Positions 52,402 to 63,955 of a stretch of 64,000 nucleotides of DNA are shown piece by piece. A program made the translations under genes and the position numbers. The notes under the pieces were generated by a model. The model did no database searches, was not told where the DNA came from, and was given only the letters and a program-made list of their open reading frames with translations. Each line of letters starts with the position of its first letter. Within the stretch, counting starts at the first letter, position 1. This DNA comes from Sympetrum striolatum (taxonomy: Eukaryota; Arthropoda; Insecta; Odonata; Libellulidae), in contig CANPUZ010000072.1 of assembly GCA_947579665.1 (NCBI GenBank), forward strand, positions 248,001 through 312,000, read 5' to 3'.

Positions 52402-52975
52402 AGATAGAGATCATAGATACATTTCAAAAACGTGTTTTAGATTTCATTGATTGTCCTTGGTTCGAATCCATTCATAGGGGATCAAAATTCTAACCATGTT
52501 TCACAAGTGTCACTGACTTGACATTTTTATGACATACTGGCCATAGAGTGTACCTGCCAGAAAAAATGGGACTTAGAACCTCAGTGTCATGGGTTTGATG
52601 CCAGAAGGCCCCAAAGTCCTGATATTTTCCATACAGATGCAATGTGGGTATTTTCGAAAATGTTTTGAGGAACTTCTCGAAATATTAGAGAGTTGGAATT
52701 CAAGGGATCGCTAGAAGCCGTGCATTTCCAACAAAATCCACAAAGATATCTTTGAAAATTATCTTTGGTTCAACTCTAGGTCAGGTCAAATATTCTCCTA
52801 TTTAAAATGCATTACAGCAATTTTTTTAGATTTTTTTAAAACCCTTTCCCAATAACTTGGAAATTGAAACCTGGCATATGAATAGAGATCTTAAAAACAT
52901 TCAATATACGCTTTTCAAGGTTTCCCTGAGGGTCCTTGGTTTGATCCCAGAGAGTCATTTACAATACCCTTTTGC

Positions 52976-52978
<3 letters not shown>
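52402..52978 (-). repeat. Family A repeat, inverted copy 9, truncated
   Basis: From ATAGGGGATCAAAATTCTAA to GAGGGTCCTTGGTTTGATCCC, ending at TTTTGCATTT where a TA microsatellite begins. The module-5/TA junction equals that at 17655 seen from the other orientation. Confidence 0.75.

Positions 52979-53063
<85 letters not shown>
52979..53063. repeat. TA microsatellite, about 42 units
   Basis: Pure (TA)n joining an inverted and a direct family A copy. Confidence 0.95.
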
Positions 53064-53065
<2 letters not shown>

Positions 53066-54203
53066 GAGTAAAATGTAGCTTGCATACTGCAAGCAGATCG
53101 GCAATACTAATTCCATATCGGCATAATATCGGGACGGTCCTCAAAATCAAAAAAAAAGGATTGAAATTTTTCTTAAAATTCGCTGACAATTCATCGTCTG
53201 GCATCAAACCCGGGTCTTTATTGAGAGCTTCTCTGCAGATAAAAAGAAGATCACCATCTCTAGCTATGTGTGAAAATTCAAGCAGAAATATTGGCTACAA
53301 CTGCCTCAAAAGACGTTCTAATTTTCACGAATGTAAAGTGCTCTCTGGATTCGAACCAAGGACGATCTTGGAAATCTAAAACATGTTTCTGAAAGTTATT
53401 TATGATCTCTATCTATATGCCGAATTTCAAGTTTCTATATTATTGGGAAAGGTTTCAAAATAATTCCTAAAAATGGGATCAACTTCTGATTGCAGAGACG
53501 CCTGGTGTCGAACCCAGGACACATTGATAGCTGTGAATGCCCTGTTTGATTTCTAAAGATTTGCTCTATTAACATGCAAAGTTTGAAGTCGATAGCATGC
53601 CGGGAAGTGCCAAAATTTTGTTTCCGTTATCTCCGTAAGAAATGCATTGAGAAATGCAAATGGCCCTCTGGGATCGAACCAAGGACCATCAGCGAATATG
53701 TAAAATTTTATTATGAAGCATATTCATGATATCTATCCATATGCCGAGTTTCAAGTATCTATGTTATCGGGAAAGGATCCAAAAAAAATCATCAAAATAG
53801 CCACAATGCATTTTAAACGGCCGATTTTTGACCCGACCTAGCATCGAACCTTGGACCATGTTCGGCAATGTCTTTTCTATTTTCGTTGGATATTCACGGC
53901 ATCTAGCGATCCCTCGAATTTCAACTCTCTACCTTTCCGAGAAGTGCCTCAAAAAAATTTTCGAAAATCTTCACCATATATCCTTATGGAGAAAATCGGG
54001 ACTTTGGGGCCTTCTGGAATCGAACCCATGACACTGAGGTTCAAAGTTGGATTTTTTCTGGAGGTTACACGATATGGCCAATGTATCGTAAAAATTTAAA
54101 GTCAATGGCACTTGTGGAACATGCCTAGACTTTTGATGCCCTATGAATGAATGAATGAGTGAGTGTGTATATAGGTATATCCGGAGAAGCGTCTATATAT
54201 AAT

Positions 54204-54205
<2 letters not shown>
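53064..54205 (+). repeat. Family A repeat, copy 10 (complete)
   Basis: Hairpin end to GGAGAAGCGTCTATATATAA. Six B-box-like motifs, the first slightly changed (CATCAAACCCGGG). Followed by a TA tract and the RTE-type LINE. Confidence 0.9.

Positions 54206-54262
<57 letters not shown>
54206..54262. repeat. TA microsatellite left of RTE-type LINE
   Basis: (TA)n interrupted on its right by the LINE 3' tail; its continuation is at 55893-55940. Confidence 0.9.
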
Positions 54263-54265
<3 letters not shown>

Positions 54266-55892
54266 TCATCATCATCATCATCATCAGCCATTTTCAATCC
54301 GACGTCGGATGTAGGCCTCCCCAAGTACTTTCCAATTTTCTCTGTCCTGAGCTTCTCGTTGCCACGTTACACCTAAGTACTTGATGATGTCTCTGTTCCA
54401 CCTGTCCATAGGTCGTCTTCTTGGTCTCTTCACATCTCTTGGTATCCAGTTTAGAACGGCAGATGTCCAACGGTTGTCGTTTCTTCTTGCAATATGGTCG
54501 GCCCACCTCCATTTCAGTGATCTTACCTTATCTATTATGTCTGTAACTCCAGTCATCATTCTCACCCAAGTGTTGCGTTTCCTGTCTCTTCTTGTGATTC
54601 CCAGCATACAGCGCTCCATGCTCCTTTGCGTTGTCTGAAGTCTCTGGGTTATTGCAGCATTTAACACCCAAGTTTCACTTCCATAGGTCAAGACAGGTAA
54701 AATGCATTGGTTGAAGACCTTCCTCTTCAAAATCATTGGCATTCTTGACTTCAGAATGTGTGAGTTCCTACCAAATGCGCTCCAGCCAAGTTTCATTCTT
54801 CTGTTTACTTCATTAATCCTGTTTTTCTCTCCTGTTGTTACAAGTTGTCCCAGGTATGTGTATTCCAAGCAAACATCCAGAGGTTTTCCTTGAAGTTTGA
54901 CTGGCTCTTGCACTGTAAAAGAATTATACATTACCTTTGTTTTTGTTAGGTTTATCCTGAGTCCTATCTTCTGTCCTGCTGTGTTTAGCTCTTCAAGTCT
55001 TGAAGTTAGATCTTCTGCGTTAGCTGCAAAGAAAACTATATCATCTGCAAAACGGAGGTGACTGATGTACTCCCGATTTACTCTTAACCCCTTCTCTTCC
55101 CAATCAAGGGTTTTAAAAACTTCTTCTAAAATGGCTGTGAACAAGATGGGAGATAGACCGTCACCTTGTCGAACTCCCTTCTCAATCTTGAATTCATCGG
55201 TCTCTTCATGAAGCATTACAGAAGCTGTGGCATTCTCGTAGACACTGCGCAAGAGGCGGATGTACTCAGAATCTATCCCTTGATTCTTCAGAGCTTTCAG
55301 AGTGGAGGAGGTACTTACCGAGTCGAAGGCCTGTTCATAATCTACAAAGCAAAGGACGAGTGGCATCTCGTATTCATTCGTTCTGTTTATAATTTCCTGT
55401 AGTGTATGGATGTGGTCCATAGTGCTGAAGCCTTTCCGGAATCCCGCTTGTTCTCTAGGCTGGGCTGAAGACAGGGTCATCTTAAGACGTTCAGCTATTA
55501 TCCTCATGAATGTTTTGTAGACAACTGGAAGGAGGCTAATGGGGCGATAGTTCTTCAAATCTTCTTTGCTTCCTTTCTTGTGCAGAAGGGCAATCCTTGC
55601 CTGGTTCCATTCCTTGGGAATCATTCCTTGTTTTAGACAATTACTGAATAATTGTGCTAAAACATTAGCAATCTCTGTTCCACCAGCTTTCAGATATTCC
55701 GCCAACACCCCATCTGCTCCTCCTGTTTTCCCATTCTTCATCTGCTTAATCGCCGCCATTACTTCTTCTGGGAGGATTGAGAGGAGATTTTGTGAGCTTT
55801 GGCTTTCATCTTGGTTCTCCTCTTCGGCGTTTCCTATCTTCTTGTATAGGTTGCCAAAGTATTCTGCTACAATCCTCAATATTGCTGGTCTG
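54263..55892 (-). mobile_element. 5'-truncated RTE-type LINE inserted in a TA tract
   Basis: The minus-strand element ends in a (TGA)n tail (54263-54286), which overlaps the stop codon, leaving almost no 3' UTR. Very short 3' UTR and a TGA-type tandem tail are typical of RTE-clade LINEs. The 5' end is cut inside the RT-upstream region at 55892, directly against TA repeats. Confidence 0.85.
54284..55892 (-). CDS. RTE-type LINE reverse transcriptase, long open frame
   Basis: The frame is open for about 536 LINE-derived codons (it formally extends to 55993 through TA repeats and family A sequence, which I exclude). Order: linker D-G-V-L-A-E-Y-L-K; K-E-W-N-Q-A-R-I-A-L-L-H-K-K-G then N-Y-R-P-I-S-L-L; A-G-F-R-K-G-F-S-T; C-F-V-D-Y-E-Q-A-F-D-S-V (first catalytic aspartate, about residue 221 of the formal frame); V-R-Q-G-D-G-L-S-P; FADDIVFF (catalytic pair near residue 316); thumb and C-terminal R-W-A-D-H-I-A-R-R domain; stop in the TGA tail. 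The AP endonuclease is lost by 5' truncation. No frameshift or nonsense mutation, so the insertion is young. Cannot move by itself. Confidence 0.9.

Positions 55893-55940
<48 letters not shown>
55893..55940. repeat. TA microsatellite right of RTE-type LINE
   Basis: (TA)n continuing into the family A end ACGAGTAAAATG. Confidence 0.95.
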
Positions 55941-55942
<2 letters not shown>

Positions 55943-57033
55943 GAGTAAAATGTAGCTTGCATACTGCAAGCAGATCGGCAATACTAATTTCATATCGGCA
56001 TCATATCGGGAATGTCCTCAAAAGAAAAAAAAAAGGATTGAAATTTTTCTTAAAATTCGCTGAAATTTCATCGTCAGGCATCGAACCCGGATCTTACTTG
56101 TCACCTTACTATGTAACACAATAGAAGATCACCATCTCTAACTATGTGTGAAAATTCAAGCAGAAATATTGGCTACAACTGCCTCAAAAGACGCTCTAAT
56201 GTTCACGAATGTAAATGGCTCTCGGGACTCGAACCAAGGACGATCTCGGAAATTTAAAAAATGTTTCTGAAAGTTATTAATGATCTTAATCTATATGTTA
56301 AATTTCAAGTTTCTATATTATTGGGAAAGGTTTCAAAATAATTCCTAAGAATCGGATCAACTTCTGATTGCAGAGACACCTGGTGTCGAACCCAGGAAAC
56401 ATTGATAGCTATGAATGCATATTTTGATTTGTTAAGACTGGTTCTTCTATCACGCTAAGTTTTAAGTCGATGGCATGCCGGGAAGTACCTAAAATTTGTT
56501 TCCGTTATCTCCGTAAGAATTGCATTGAGGAATATAAATGTCCCTCTGGGATCGAACCAAGGACCATCAGCGAATATGTAAAATTGGATTATGATATAAT
56601 TTTATGGTATCTAACCTCATACCGAATTTCAAGTTTCCATGCCATTGGAAACGGGTCCAAAAAAAATCTTAAAAATCGCCACAATGCATTTTAAACGGCA
56701 GATTTTTGCATCGACCTAGCATCGAACCCAGGTTATTTTCCGTAAAACTCATTTATGTTTTTCGATAGATCATGACCATATATAAAGGCTCCTTGAGTTT
56801 TGATTCTCTACCTATCCGGGAAGTATTTTTTAAAAATTCCCGAAAATCACGGCAATGCATTTAAACGGGAAAAATCGGGACTTTGGGGCCCTCTGGAATC
56901 GAACCTATGACACTGAGGATCAAAGTCGCTTTTTTCCTGGGGGTTTCACGTTATGGCCAATACGTCATAAAAATTTCAAGGCAATGACACTTTTAGTTTA
57001 GCCTGTGAATTAGTATCCTATCTATATAGCTAT
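55941..57033 (+). repeat. Family A repeat, copy 11
   Basis: Full set of modules with module 5 of the ATAGATCATGACCATAT type; ends TATCCTATCTATATAGCTAT and joins copy 12 head to tail without the micro-module. Confidence 0.9.
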
Positions 57034-58136
57034 ACGAGTAAAATGTAGCTTGCATACTGCAAGCAGATCGACAACACTAATTTTATATCGGCATCATATC
57101 GGGTCGGTCCTTAATAGAAAAAAAAAGGATTGAAATATTTCTTCAAATTCGCTGAAATTTCATCGTCTGGCAATGAACCCGGGTCTCTCTGGTGAATTTA
57201 CTATGCAGCACAATAGAAGATCACCGATTCTAACTATGCGTGAAAATTCAAGCAGAAATATTTGGCTACAACTGCCTCAAAAGACGTTTTAATTTTCACG
57301 AACGTAAATGGCTCTCTGGATTCGAACCAAGGACGATCTTGGAAATCTAAAATATGTTTCTAAAAGTTATTTATGATCTCTATCTATATGCCAAATTTCA
57401 AGTTTCTATATTGTTGGGAAAGGTTTGAAAATAATTCCTAAAAATCGGATCAATTTCTGAATGCAGAGACACCTGGTGTCAAAGCCAGGAGATACTGTAA
57501 GCTGTGAATGCAAAGTTTGATTTGTAACGACTGGCTTTTCTATCATGCTAAGTTTGATGTCGATAGCATGCCGGGAAGTACCTTAATTTTGTTTCCGTTA
57601 TCTCCGTAAGAAATGCATTGAGAAGTGCAAATGGCCCTCTGGGATCGAACCAAGGACCATCAGCGAACATCTAAAATTTGATTATGATATATATTCATGA
57701 TATCTATCGACGTGCCAAGTTTCAAGTATCCATGTTATCGGGAAAGGATCCAAAAAAAATCTTAAAAATCGCCGCAATGCATTTTAAACGGCCGATTTTT
57801 GCACCGACCTAGCATCGAACCATGGACAAAATTCGAAGATGTCTTTTTGATTTTCGTTGGATATGCACGGCTTCTAGCGATCCCTTGAATTTCAACTCTC
57901 TCCTTTTCCGGGAAGTGCCTCAAAAAATTTTCGAAAATCCCTGCCATGTAATCTTATGGGGAAAATCGCGACTTTGGGGCCTTCTGGAATCGAACCCATG
58001 GCCCCGAGGTTCAAAATCACATTTTTTCTGGCGGTTACATGTTATGGCCAATACGTCGTAAAAATTTCAAGTCAATCACGCTTGTGGTTTAGGCTGTGAA
58101 TTAGTATCCTATCTATCTATCTATCTATATAGGTAT
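57034..58136 (+). repeat. Family A repeat, copy 12
   Basis: Hairpin to a CTAT microsatellite (58109-58130). Six modules; one T-arm motif altered (GTCAAAGCCAGG in module 3). Confidence 0.9.
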
Positions 58137-59261
58137 ACGAGTAAAATGTAGCTTGCATACTGCAAGCAGATCGACAACACTAATTTCATATCGGCATCAT
58201 ATCGGGACGGACATCAAAAGAAAAAAAAAAATCAAAATATTCGTAGAATTCGCTGCAATTTAATCACCTGGCAGCGAACCCCGGTCTTCCTGGTGTACTT
58301 ACTATGCAGCAAAATAGAAAATTACCATATCAAACTATGTGTGAAAATTCAAGCAAAACTATTAGGTGCAACTACCTCAAACGACGTCCTACTATTCACA
58401 TACACTCCTTATTTGAGAAATTATAATGTGCTCTGGCATCGAACCCAGGAACAGCATGGTCTTATCTATTTTTTTATATATGGGTGATATTTTTACCGCC
58501 CGGCATCGAACCCGGGTCTTTCAGGCAATACTTTCTATGCAGCACAAAAGAAAAACACCATCTCTAACCGCGTATGCAAATTCAAGCAGAAATATTGGTT
58601 ACAACTGCCTCAAATGACGTCCTACTTTTCCTTTATATTCCTTATGAGAGAAACGTTATTGTGCTCTGGCTTCGAACCCAGGAACAGTACGGTCTTATGA
58701 AAATTTTTTTCTAAAACTTATTCGTACCATACATCTTCCAGCCAAGCACGAACATCCTATCATTTCGATAAGTGCATCTAAAAAAATAATGAAAAACGGC
58801 TCCCATGTATTTTAAAGGGCAGATCTTTGCATCGTCCTAGCATCGAACCCAGGATAACTTTTGTAAAAGTCATTGATGTTTTCGAAAGTCCAAGACCATA
58901 AATATAGGCACCTTGAGTTTTACTTCTCTACCTATCCGGAAAGTATTTTTTTTTAATTCCCGAAAATCACGGCAATGCATTCAAACGGGAAAAATCGGGA
59001 CTTTGGGGCCCTCTGGAATCGAACCTATGACACTGAGGATCAAAGTCTCTTTTTTCCTGGGGGTTTCACGTTATGGCCAATATGTCATAAAAATTTCAGA
59101 TCAATGACGCTTGTAGTTTAGGCTGTGAATTTGTATCCTATCTATCTATATAGGTATATATATGAATGAATCCGGAGAAGCATCTATATATAATAGATAG
59201 CTATATAGCTATATGGCTATATATATGAATGAATCCGGAGAAGCATCTATATATAATAGAT
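58137..59261 (+). repeat. Family A repeat, copy 13, near-identical to copy 5
   Basis: From 58480 to 59140 I see no certain difference from 26075-26735. About 95 bases present in copy 5 are missing here between TCTATTTTTT and TATATATGGG. Ends with two tandem copies of the junction micro-module (59162-59200, 59226-59262). Confidence 0.9.
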
Positions 59262-59268
59262 ATATATA

Positions 59269-59351
<83 letters not shown>
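59262..59351. repeat. TA microsatellite, about 42 units
   Basis: (TA)n with one TTTA interruption near 59270, joining A copies 13 and 14. Confidence 0.95.
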
Positions 59352-59353
<2 letters not shown>

Positions 59354-60420
59354 GAGTAAAATGTTGCTTGCATACTGCAAGCAGATCGACAACACTAATT
59401 TTATATCGGCATCATATCGGGACGGGCCTAAAAAGAGAAAAAAAAAAGAATTCTTAAAATTTGCTGCAATTTCATCGTCTGGCATCGAACCCGTGTCTTA
59501 CTGGTGAACTTACTATGCAGCACAATAGAATATCACCATCTCTAACTATGTGTGAAAATTCAACCAAAAATATTTGCTACAACTGCCTCAAACTACGTTC
59601 TAATTTTTAATAATGTAAATGGCTCTCGGGACTCGAACCAAGGACGATCGTGGAAATCTAAAACATGTTTCTGAAAGTTAATTATGATTTCTATCTATAT
59701 GCCGAATTTTATGTTTCTATTTTATTGGGAATAGTTTCAAAATAATTCCTAAAAATCGGATCAACTTCTGATTTCAGAGACACCTGGTGTCGAACCCAGG
59801 ACGTATTGTAAGCTGTGAATGCACAGTTTGATTTGTAAAAATTTGCTCTTGTATCATGCAAAGTTTGAAGTCGATAGCATGCCGGAAAGTACCTAAATTT
59901 TGTTTCCGTTATCTCCGTAAGAAATGCATTGAGAAGTGCAAATGGCCCTCTGGCATCGAACCAAGGACCATCAGCGAACATGTAAAATTTTATTATGAAA
60001 TATATTCATGATATCTATCCACGTGCCGAGTTTCAAATATCCATGTTATCGGGAAAGGATCCAAAAAAAATCTTCAAAATCGCCGCAATGCATTTTAAAC
60101 GGCCGATTTTTGCCCCGACCTAGCATCGAACCATGGACTAAATTCTAAAATGTCTTTCTGATTTTCGTTGGATACGCCCGGCTTCTAGCGATCCCTGGAG
60201 TTTCAACTTTTTCTCTCTCCGGGAAGTGTCTCAAAAAAATTTTGGAAAATCCCCGCCATGTATTCTTATGGAAAAAATAGCGACTTTGGGGCCCTCTGGA
60301 ATCGAACCCATAACCATGAGGATCAAAATCGCAATTTTTCTGGCGGTTACACGTTATGGCCAATACGTCGTAAAAATTTCAAGTCAAGGACGCTTGTGGT
60401 TTAGGCTGTGAATTAGTATC

Positions 60421-60456
<36 letters not shown>

Positions 60457-60501
60457 ATAGGTATATCCATGAATGAATCCGGAGAAGCATCTATATATAA
60501 T

Positions 60502-60503
<2 letters not shown>
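59352..60503 (+). repeat. Family A repeat, copy 14 (complete)
   Basis: B-box-like motifs start at 59485, 59633, 59790, 59956, 60126 and 60302, the same spacings (148, 157, 166, 170, 176) as copy 4. Ends with a CTAT microsatellite (60421-60455) and the micro-module. Confidence 0.9.

Positions 60504-60547
<44 letters not shown>
60504..60547. repeat. TA microsatellite
   Basis: (TA)n of about 20 units after family A copy 14. Confidence 0.9.
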
Positions 60548-60550
<3 letters not shown>

Positions 60551-60928
60551 GGAATAACGAAGACTTATTTGTAGACCTTCTCTGTGAGATAACGACTTCA
60601 AAATTTGAATTAATAAGTTTTATTTCTTACAGGCCTTTGTATTCGCATCTTCCAAATGATTCTGGGTTCGAAACGAAGCCTCTCTTATATTTGAAACATA
60701 TGGCGGTCTTTTCAAATAATATTTGATACATTTTCGAAAATATTTTCAGCTGCATCCTGGTAGGATGGGGAATACAAAGTCATTTGAGGTCCAAGAAAAC
60801 ATGCTCTCCTTTTTTATATCTATAAAACTGTCACCATATGTGTAGGAGTTTGATGCTTGTTTGAATGCAAATTTCTCCTTTTTATAATAAATTGCAGCAA
60901 TTTTTAAGAATGTTTTCAATCCCTTTTT
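60548..60928 (-). repeat. Degenerate inverted family A fragment, left of family B copy 4
   Basis: Contains ATTCTGGGTTCGAAACGAAG, and AAATTGCAGCAATTTTTAAG then AATGTTTTCAATCC, which is the beginning of module 1 in reverse. Strongly diverged. Continues after family B at 61476. Confidence 0.55.
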
Positions 60929-61475
60929 TACTTTCTCCATATACGAAGTATAGAGGAAGTATTGTTTTCATGAAAAAAATCAACTTCGAGATTTCAACGG
61001 AAATACATGTTTTGGGGTCCCTAGAACACGTTTTGACCATTTTCGGAATGGTGTCTTTGTATGTGTGTGTGTGTGTGTGTGTGTGTGCGCTTGTGGGCGT
61101 TCTAACGTAAAAACTATTAATCGTTTCAATACCAAACTTCATATATAGTACTGTGGTGTGTGCTGTCAGAGTTGATTAGTTTTTGGAGTAAATCGGTATA
61201 CCGGAAGTCGAGCTTTATTCTTCAAAGCTAATTTCTGGTTTTGCAAACTATCTCCATAAATATGATATTTAGGTATATTCTATTAATTATAAAAGGTTTA
61301 GAAATTGTAATTTACTATAACTTTTGTATGAAACATATTTTTGTGTAACTGGTTGTTTAGGAGTTATTTGTGAATTACTGTTAAACCATAAGTTCCTAAT
61401 TATGTACTTTGTGGGTGCTCTGGGTGCGGTGGGCAAAAGGCTAATTTCATCGTGTGCTGGCCACATCAGATTTTT
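60929..61475 (+). repeat. Family B repeat, copy 4
   Basis: TACTTTCTCCATATACGAAG to GTGCTGGCCACATCAGATTT, about 550 bases, with an internal deletion before the end (GCTAATTTCATC joins GTGTGCTGG). TG tract at 61060-61086. Inserted in T-rich DNA of a family A copy. Confidence 0.8.
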
Positions 61476-61700
61476 TTCTTTTGAGGACCTTCTCGATATG
61501 ATAGCAACTTGAAATTTAATATATATGATCGTATATTTAAAGTACTGTACGATCCAAAGTTCTATATGGTATGAAAAATTAGGATATGAGAACCCAAATT
61601 TCTGTTTCTAAAAATCGATTCTATATCCAAGTGGCCTAGTGTCTAGCCCAGGATCCTTTTGTATGATGAGGTAGCATTAAAACAATTATTATAATTATTT
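61476..61700 (-). repeat. Degenerate inverted family A fragment, right of family B copy 4
   Basis: TTTCTTTTGAGGACCTTCTC then GATATGATAGCAACTTG follows the order seen in the inverted copy 43465-43500, so family B copy 4 split one old A element. Confidence 0.5.
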
Positions 61701-61706
61701 ATATAA

Positions 61707-62398
61707 TTTTTACTTTCTCCCTATATGTAGTATAGAGAAAGTATTGTATTCACAAAAAAAATTCGACCATCAGATTTCAACGGAAATAAATGTTTTGGGG
61801 CCCATAGAGCTCGTTTTCGCTATTTTCCCAAACATGTCTTTCTGTGTGTGTGTCTGTCTGTGGTAAAAACGTTTGTGGGCGCTCTATCTTAAAAAGTAAT
61901 TATCGGATCATTTCCAAAATTCATATTTAGTATTTTCCTTACAATGCCAAGAGTTTATTAGTTTTTGGTGAATACCGCTTAACCTGAAGTTGTGGTTTAT
62001 CCGGAACAAACTTTTGTTTCTTACATATCTCAGTTAGAATGCAATTTAGGTATTTACAATTATGTACAAAAGTTATAGATAATGTACTTAACTGCAACTT
62101 TTGTTTGAAACATTTTTTCGTAACACTGATTGTTTAGGAGTTATTCTTGAATAATGGTTAACTGGAAGCTGTTGTTTACCCAGAAATGTAAGTTTTTCAT
62201 ACATATATCTGTCAGAATGCAATGTAGGTATATACAATTACATACAAGAGTTATAGATAATGTATTTTAGCACAACTTTTGTTTGAAACATTTTTCTGTA
62301 ACACTCATTGTTTTGGAGTTATTTATATATTACCGGAATAGGTATTCTGTTTTCAATAAATATGGAGAAAGTCATGTGTTGGCCACATCAGATTTTTC
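61707..62398 (+). repeat. Family B repeat, copy 5 (complete, second subfamily)
   Basis: TTTTTACTTTCTCCCTATAT to TGTTGGCCACATCAGATTTT. Contains two near-copies of a roughly 210-base block starting GAATGCAAT(T/G)TAGGTAT. Empty-site reference for copy 1 at 8608. Confidence 0.85.
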
Positions 62399-62399
62399 T

Positions 62400-62720
62400 A
62401 TTTTTTGTTTGGATTTTCTTGATACTATTTTCTTGATTTTATTTTCTCGTTTGTATTTTAGTGATTGTATTTTCTTGACAGCATTTCTGGAACTTATTTT
62501 CTTTTTGATTATGTTTTAATTTTTAAATTTTACTTTTGATTAGATTTTCTTAATAGTTTCTTCTTTTTTATTATTAGTATAATCTTGATTTTATCCTAAG
62601 TGGTTGTGTTTTCGTGATTATAATTCATTGATTGTGTTTACTTAATTTCATTTTATTGATTGTATTTTCTACATGGTATTTTATTGATTTTTTCTTCATT
62701 AATTTCAGTATTGTAATAGT
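62400..62720. repeat. T-rich cryptic repeat
   Basis: Imperfect repetition of TTGATTTTATTTTCTTGA-like words on a T-rich strand. No coding sense. Confidence 0.6.
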
Positions 62721-62987
62721 ATTTTATAACTGTAAATATTTCGTAAACTGTAAATGGGATTACATCCTTAATAAACAAATTATCATATTCATTATCTGCT
62801 TCTTCGCCCCACTCACATTAACCCCAAGAAAATGAAGGTAATTATTAATTATAATTTCAAATAAAGTCTAAAATAGTCTAGAAAAAAGTAGAAGAGAAAG
62901 ACTAGATTTTAATATAGTAAAGAGTATTAGCATAGCAACAAATTCTCCTTACGACACCTCTATCCACTTTCGAATTTTCAACTGAAT

Positions 62988-63690
62988 ATGGAAGCAAGAG
63001 AAACTTCAGTACCCTCGAGTACAATAAGACCAGTTTCCATCTTATCAGGAAGTGAATTTTTTATATCACCGCAATGCTTTTTAAATGGGTTAATATTTGC
63101 CTTTACCTTTACCTTTAATGTGGTTCCTTTTGAAACTGTTAGAAATGCTTACTTTGCCTTTTTTCACGCACATTTATGCTATGGTGTTAGACTATGGGGT
63201 CATGCATCGGAAGCTAAAACCATTTTAATATTACAAAAGAGAGCTATCAGAAACTCTCCACCTAAAGAACACTGCAAACCTCTCTTTGCCAGTTTAAAAA
63301 TAATGACTGTTTATAGTTTGTATATATACCTAAATCTTAGACTTGCTAAAGAGAATATGAAGTCACTCAAAATAAGATCTGATGTACACAATCACAATAC
63401 AAGAAACTCAAAGAAAATAGATAAACCTAATTGCAGATTGTCCAAAACACAAAACACATTCTAATTTGTGTATAAAATTTTCCAATGCACTGCATGTAGG
63501 TGCAGTGTAGTGCAATGATGTCAAATTTAACAGCATAATTTTTAACTGGTTAATCTCTAAACCATTGTATTCAATAAGTGAATTTTTCTACTTTAATTTT
63601 AATGAACTAGTGTTTTAATTACCTATTTTATGACGAGATCTATTGTGTTTTGTTACAATTAACGATCAATAAATTATTATTATTATTATT
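62988..63690 (+). pseudogene. LINE ORF2 C-terminal end with 3' UTR and ATT tail
   Basis: Plus strand frame with Y-G-V-R-L-W-G, I-L-I-L-Q-K-R-A-I-R, C-K-P-L-F-A-S-L-K-I-M-T-V, D-V-H-N-H-N-T-R-N, stop at 63462-63464, then UTR and AATAAATTATTATTATTATT. Related to 49744-50215. The first codons (62988-63100) are partly unrelated. A family A fragment follows directly. Confidence 0.75.
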
Positions 63691-63955
63691 ACCTAGCATC
63701 GAACCATGGATAATCTTCGAGGATGTGTTAATAGTTTTCTTTGGCTATTCACAATTTCCAGCTATCCCTCGAATTTCAACTCTCTACTTTGCCGGGAAGT
63801 GCCTCAAAAAAAGTTTTGAAAACCCTCACCATGTATCTTTATGGGATAAATCGTGACTCGTTGGGGCCTTCTGGAATCAAACCCATGACTCTGGGGTACA
63901 AAGTGGCCTTTTTTCTGGCAGCTTTGGTGGTCATGGAACTGTTCTCGGTGTAATT
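63691..63955 (+). repeat. Family A repeat, partial copy 15 (modules 5-6)
   Basis: Starts at CCTAGCATCGAACCATGGAT directly after the LINE tail and runs through CGGGAAGTGCCTCAAAAA and CTTCTGGAATCAAACCCATG. Truncated on both sides. Confidence 0.8.

Noticed and set aside
52857..53379. ORFs with long I-Y-I-Y runs (also at 17.4-17.9, 55.6-56.1, 59.2-59.5 and 60.5 kb).
   Set aside because: Translated TA microsatellites.
54284..55993. Taking the full 569-codon frame as one protein.
   Set aside because: The first 33 codons come from a family A end and TA repeats; only the part up to 55892 is LINE.
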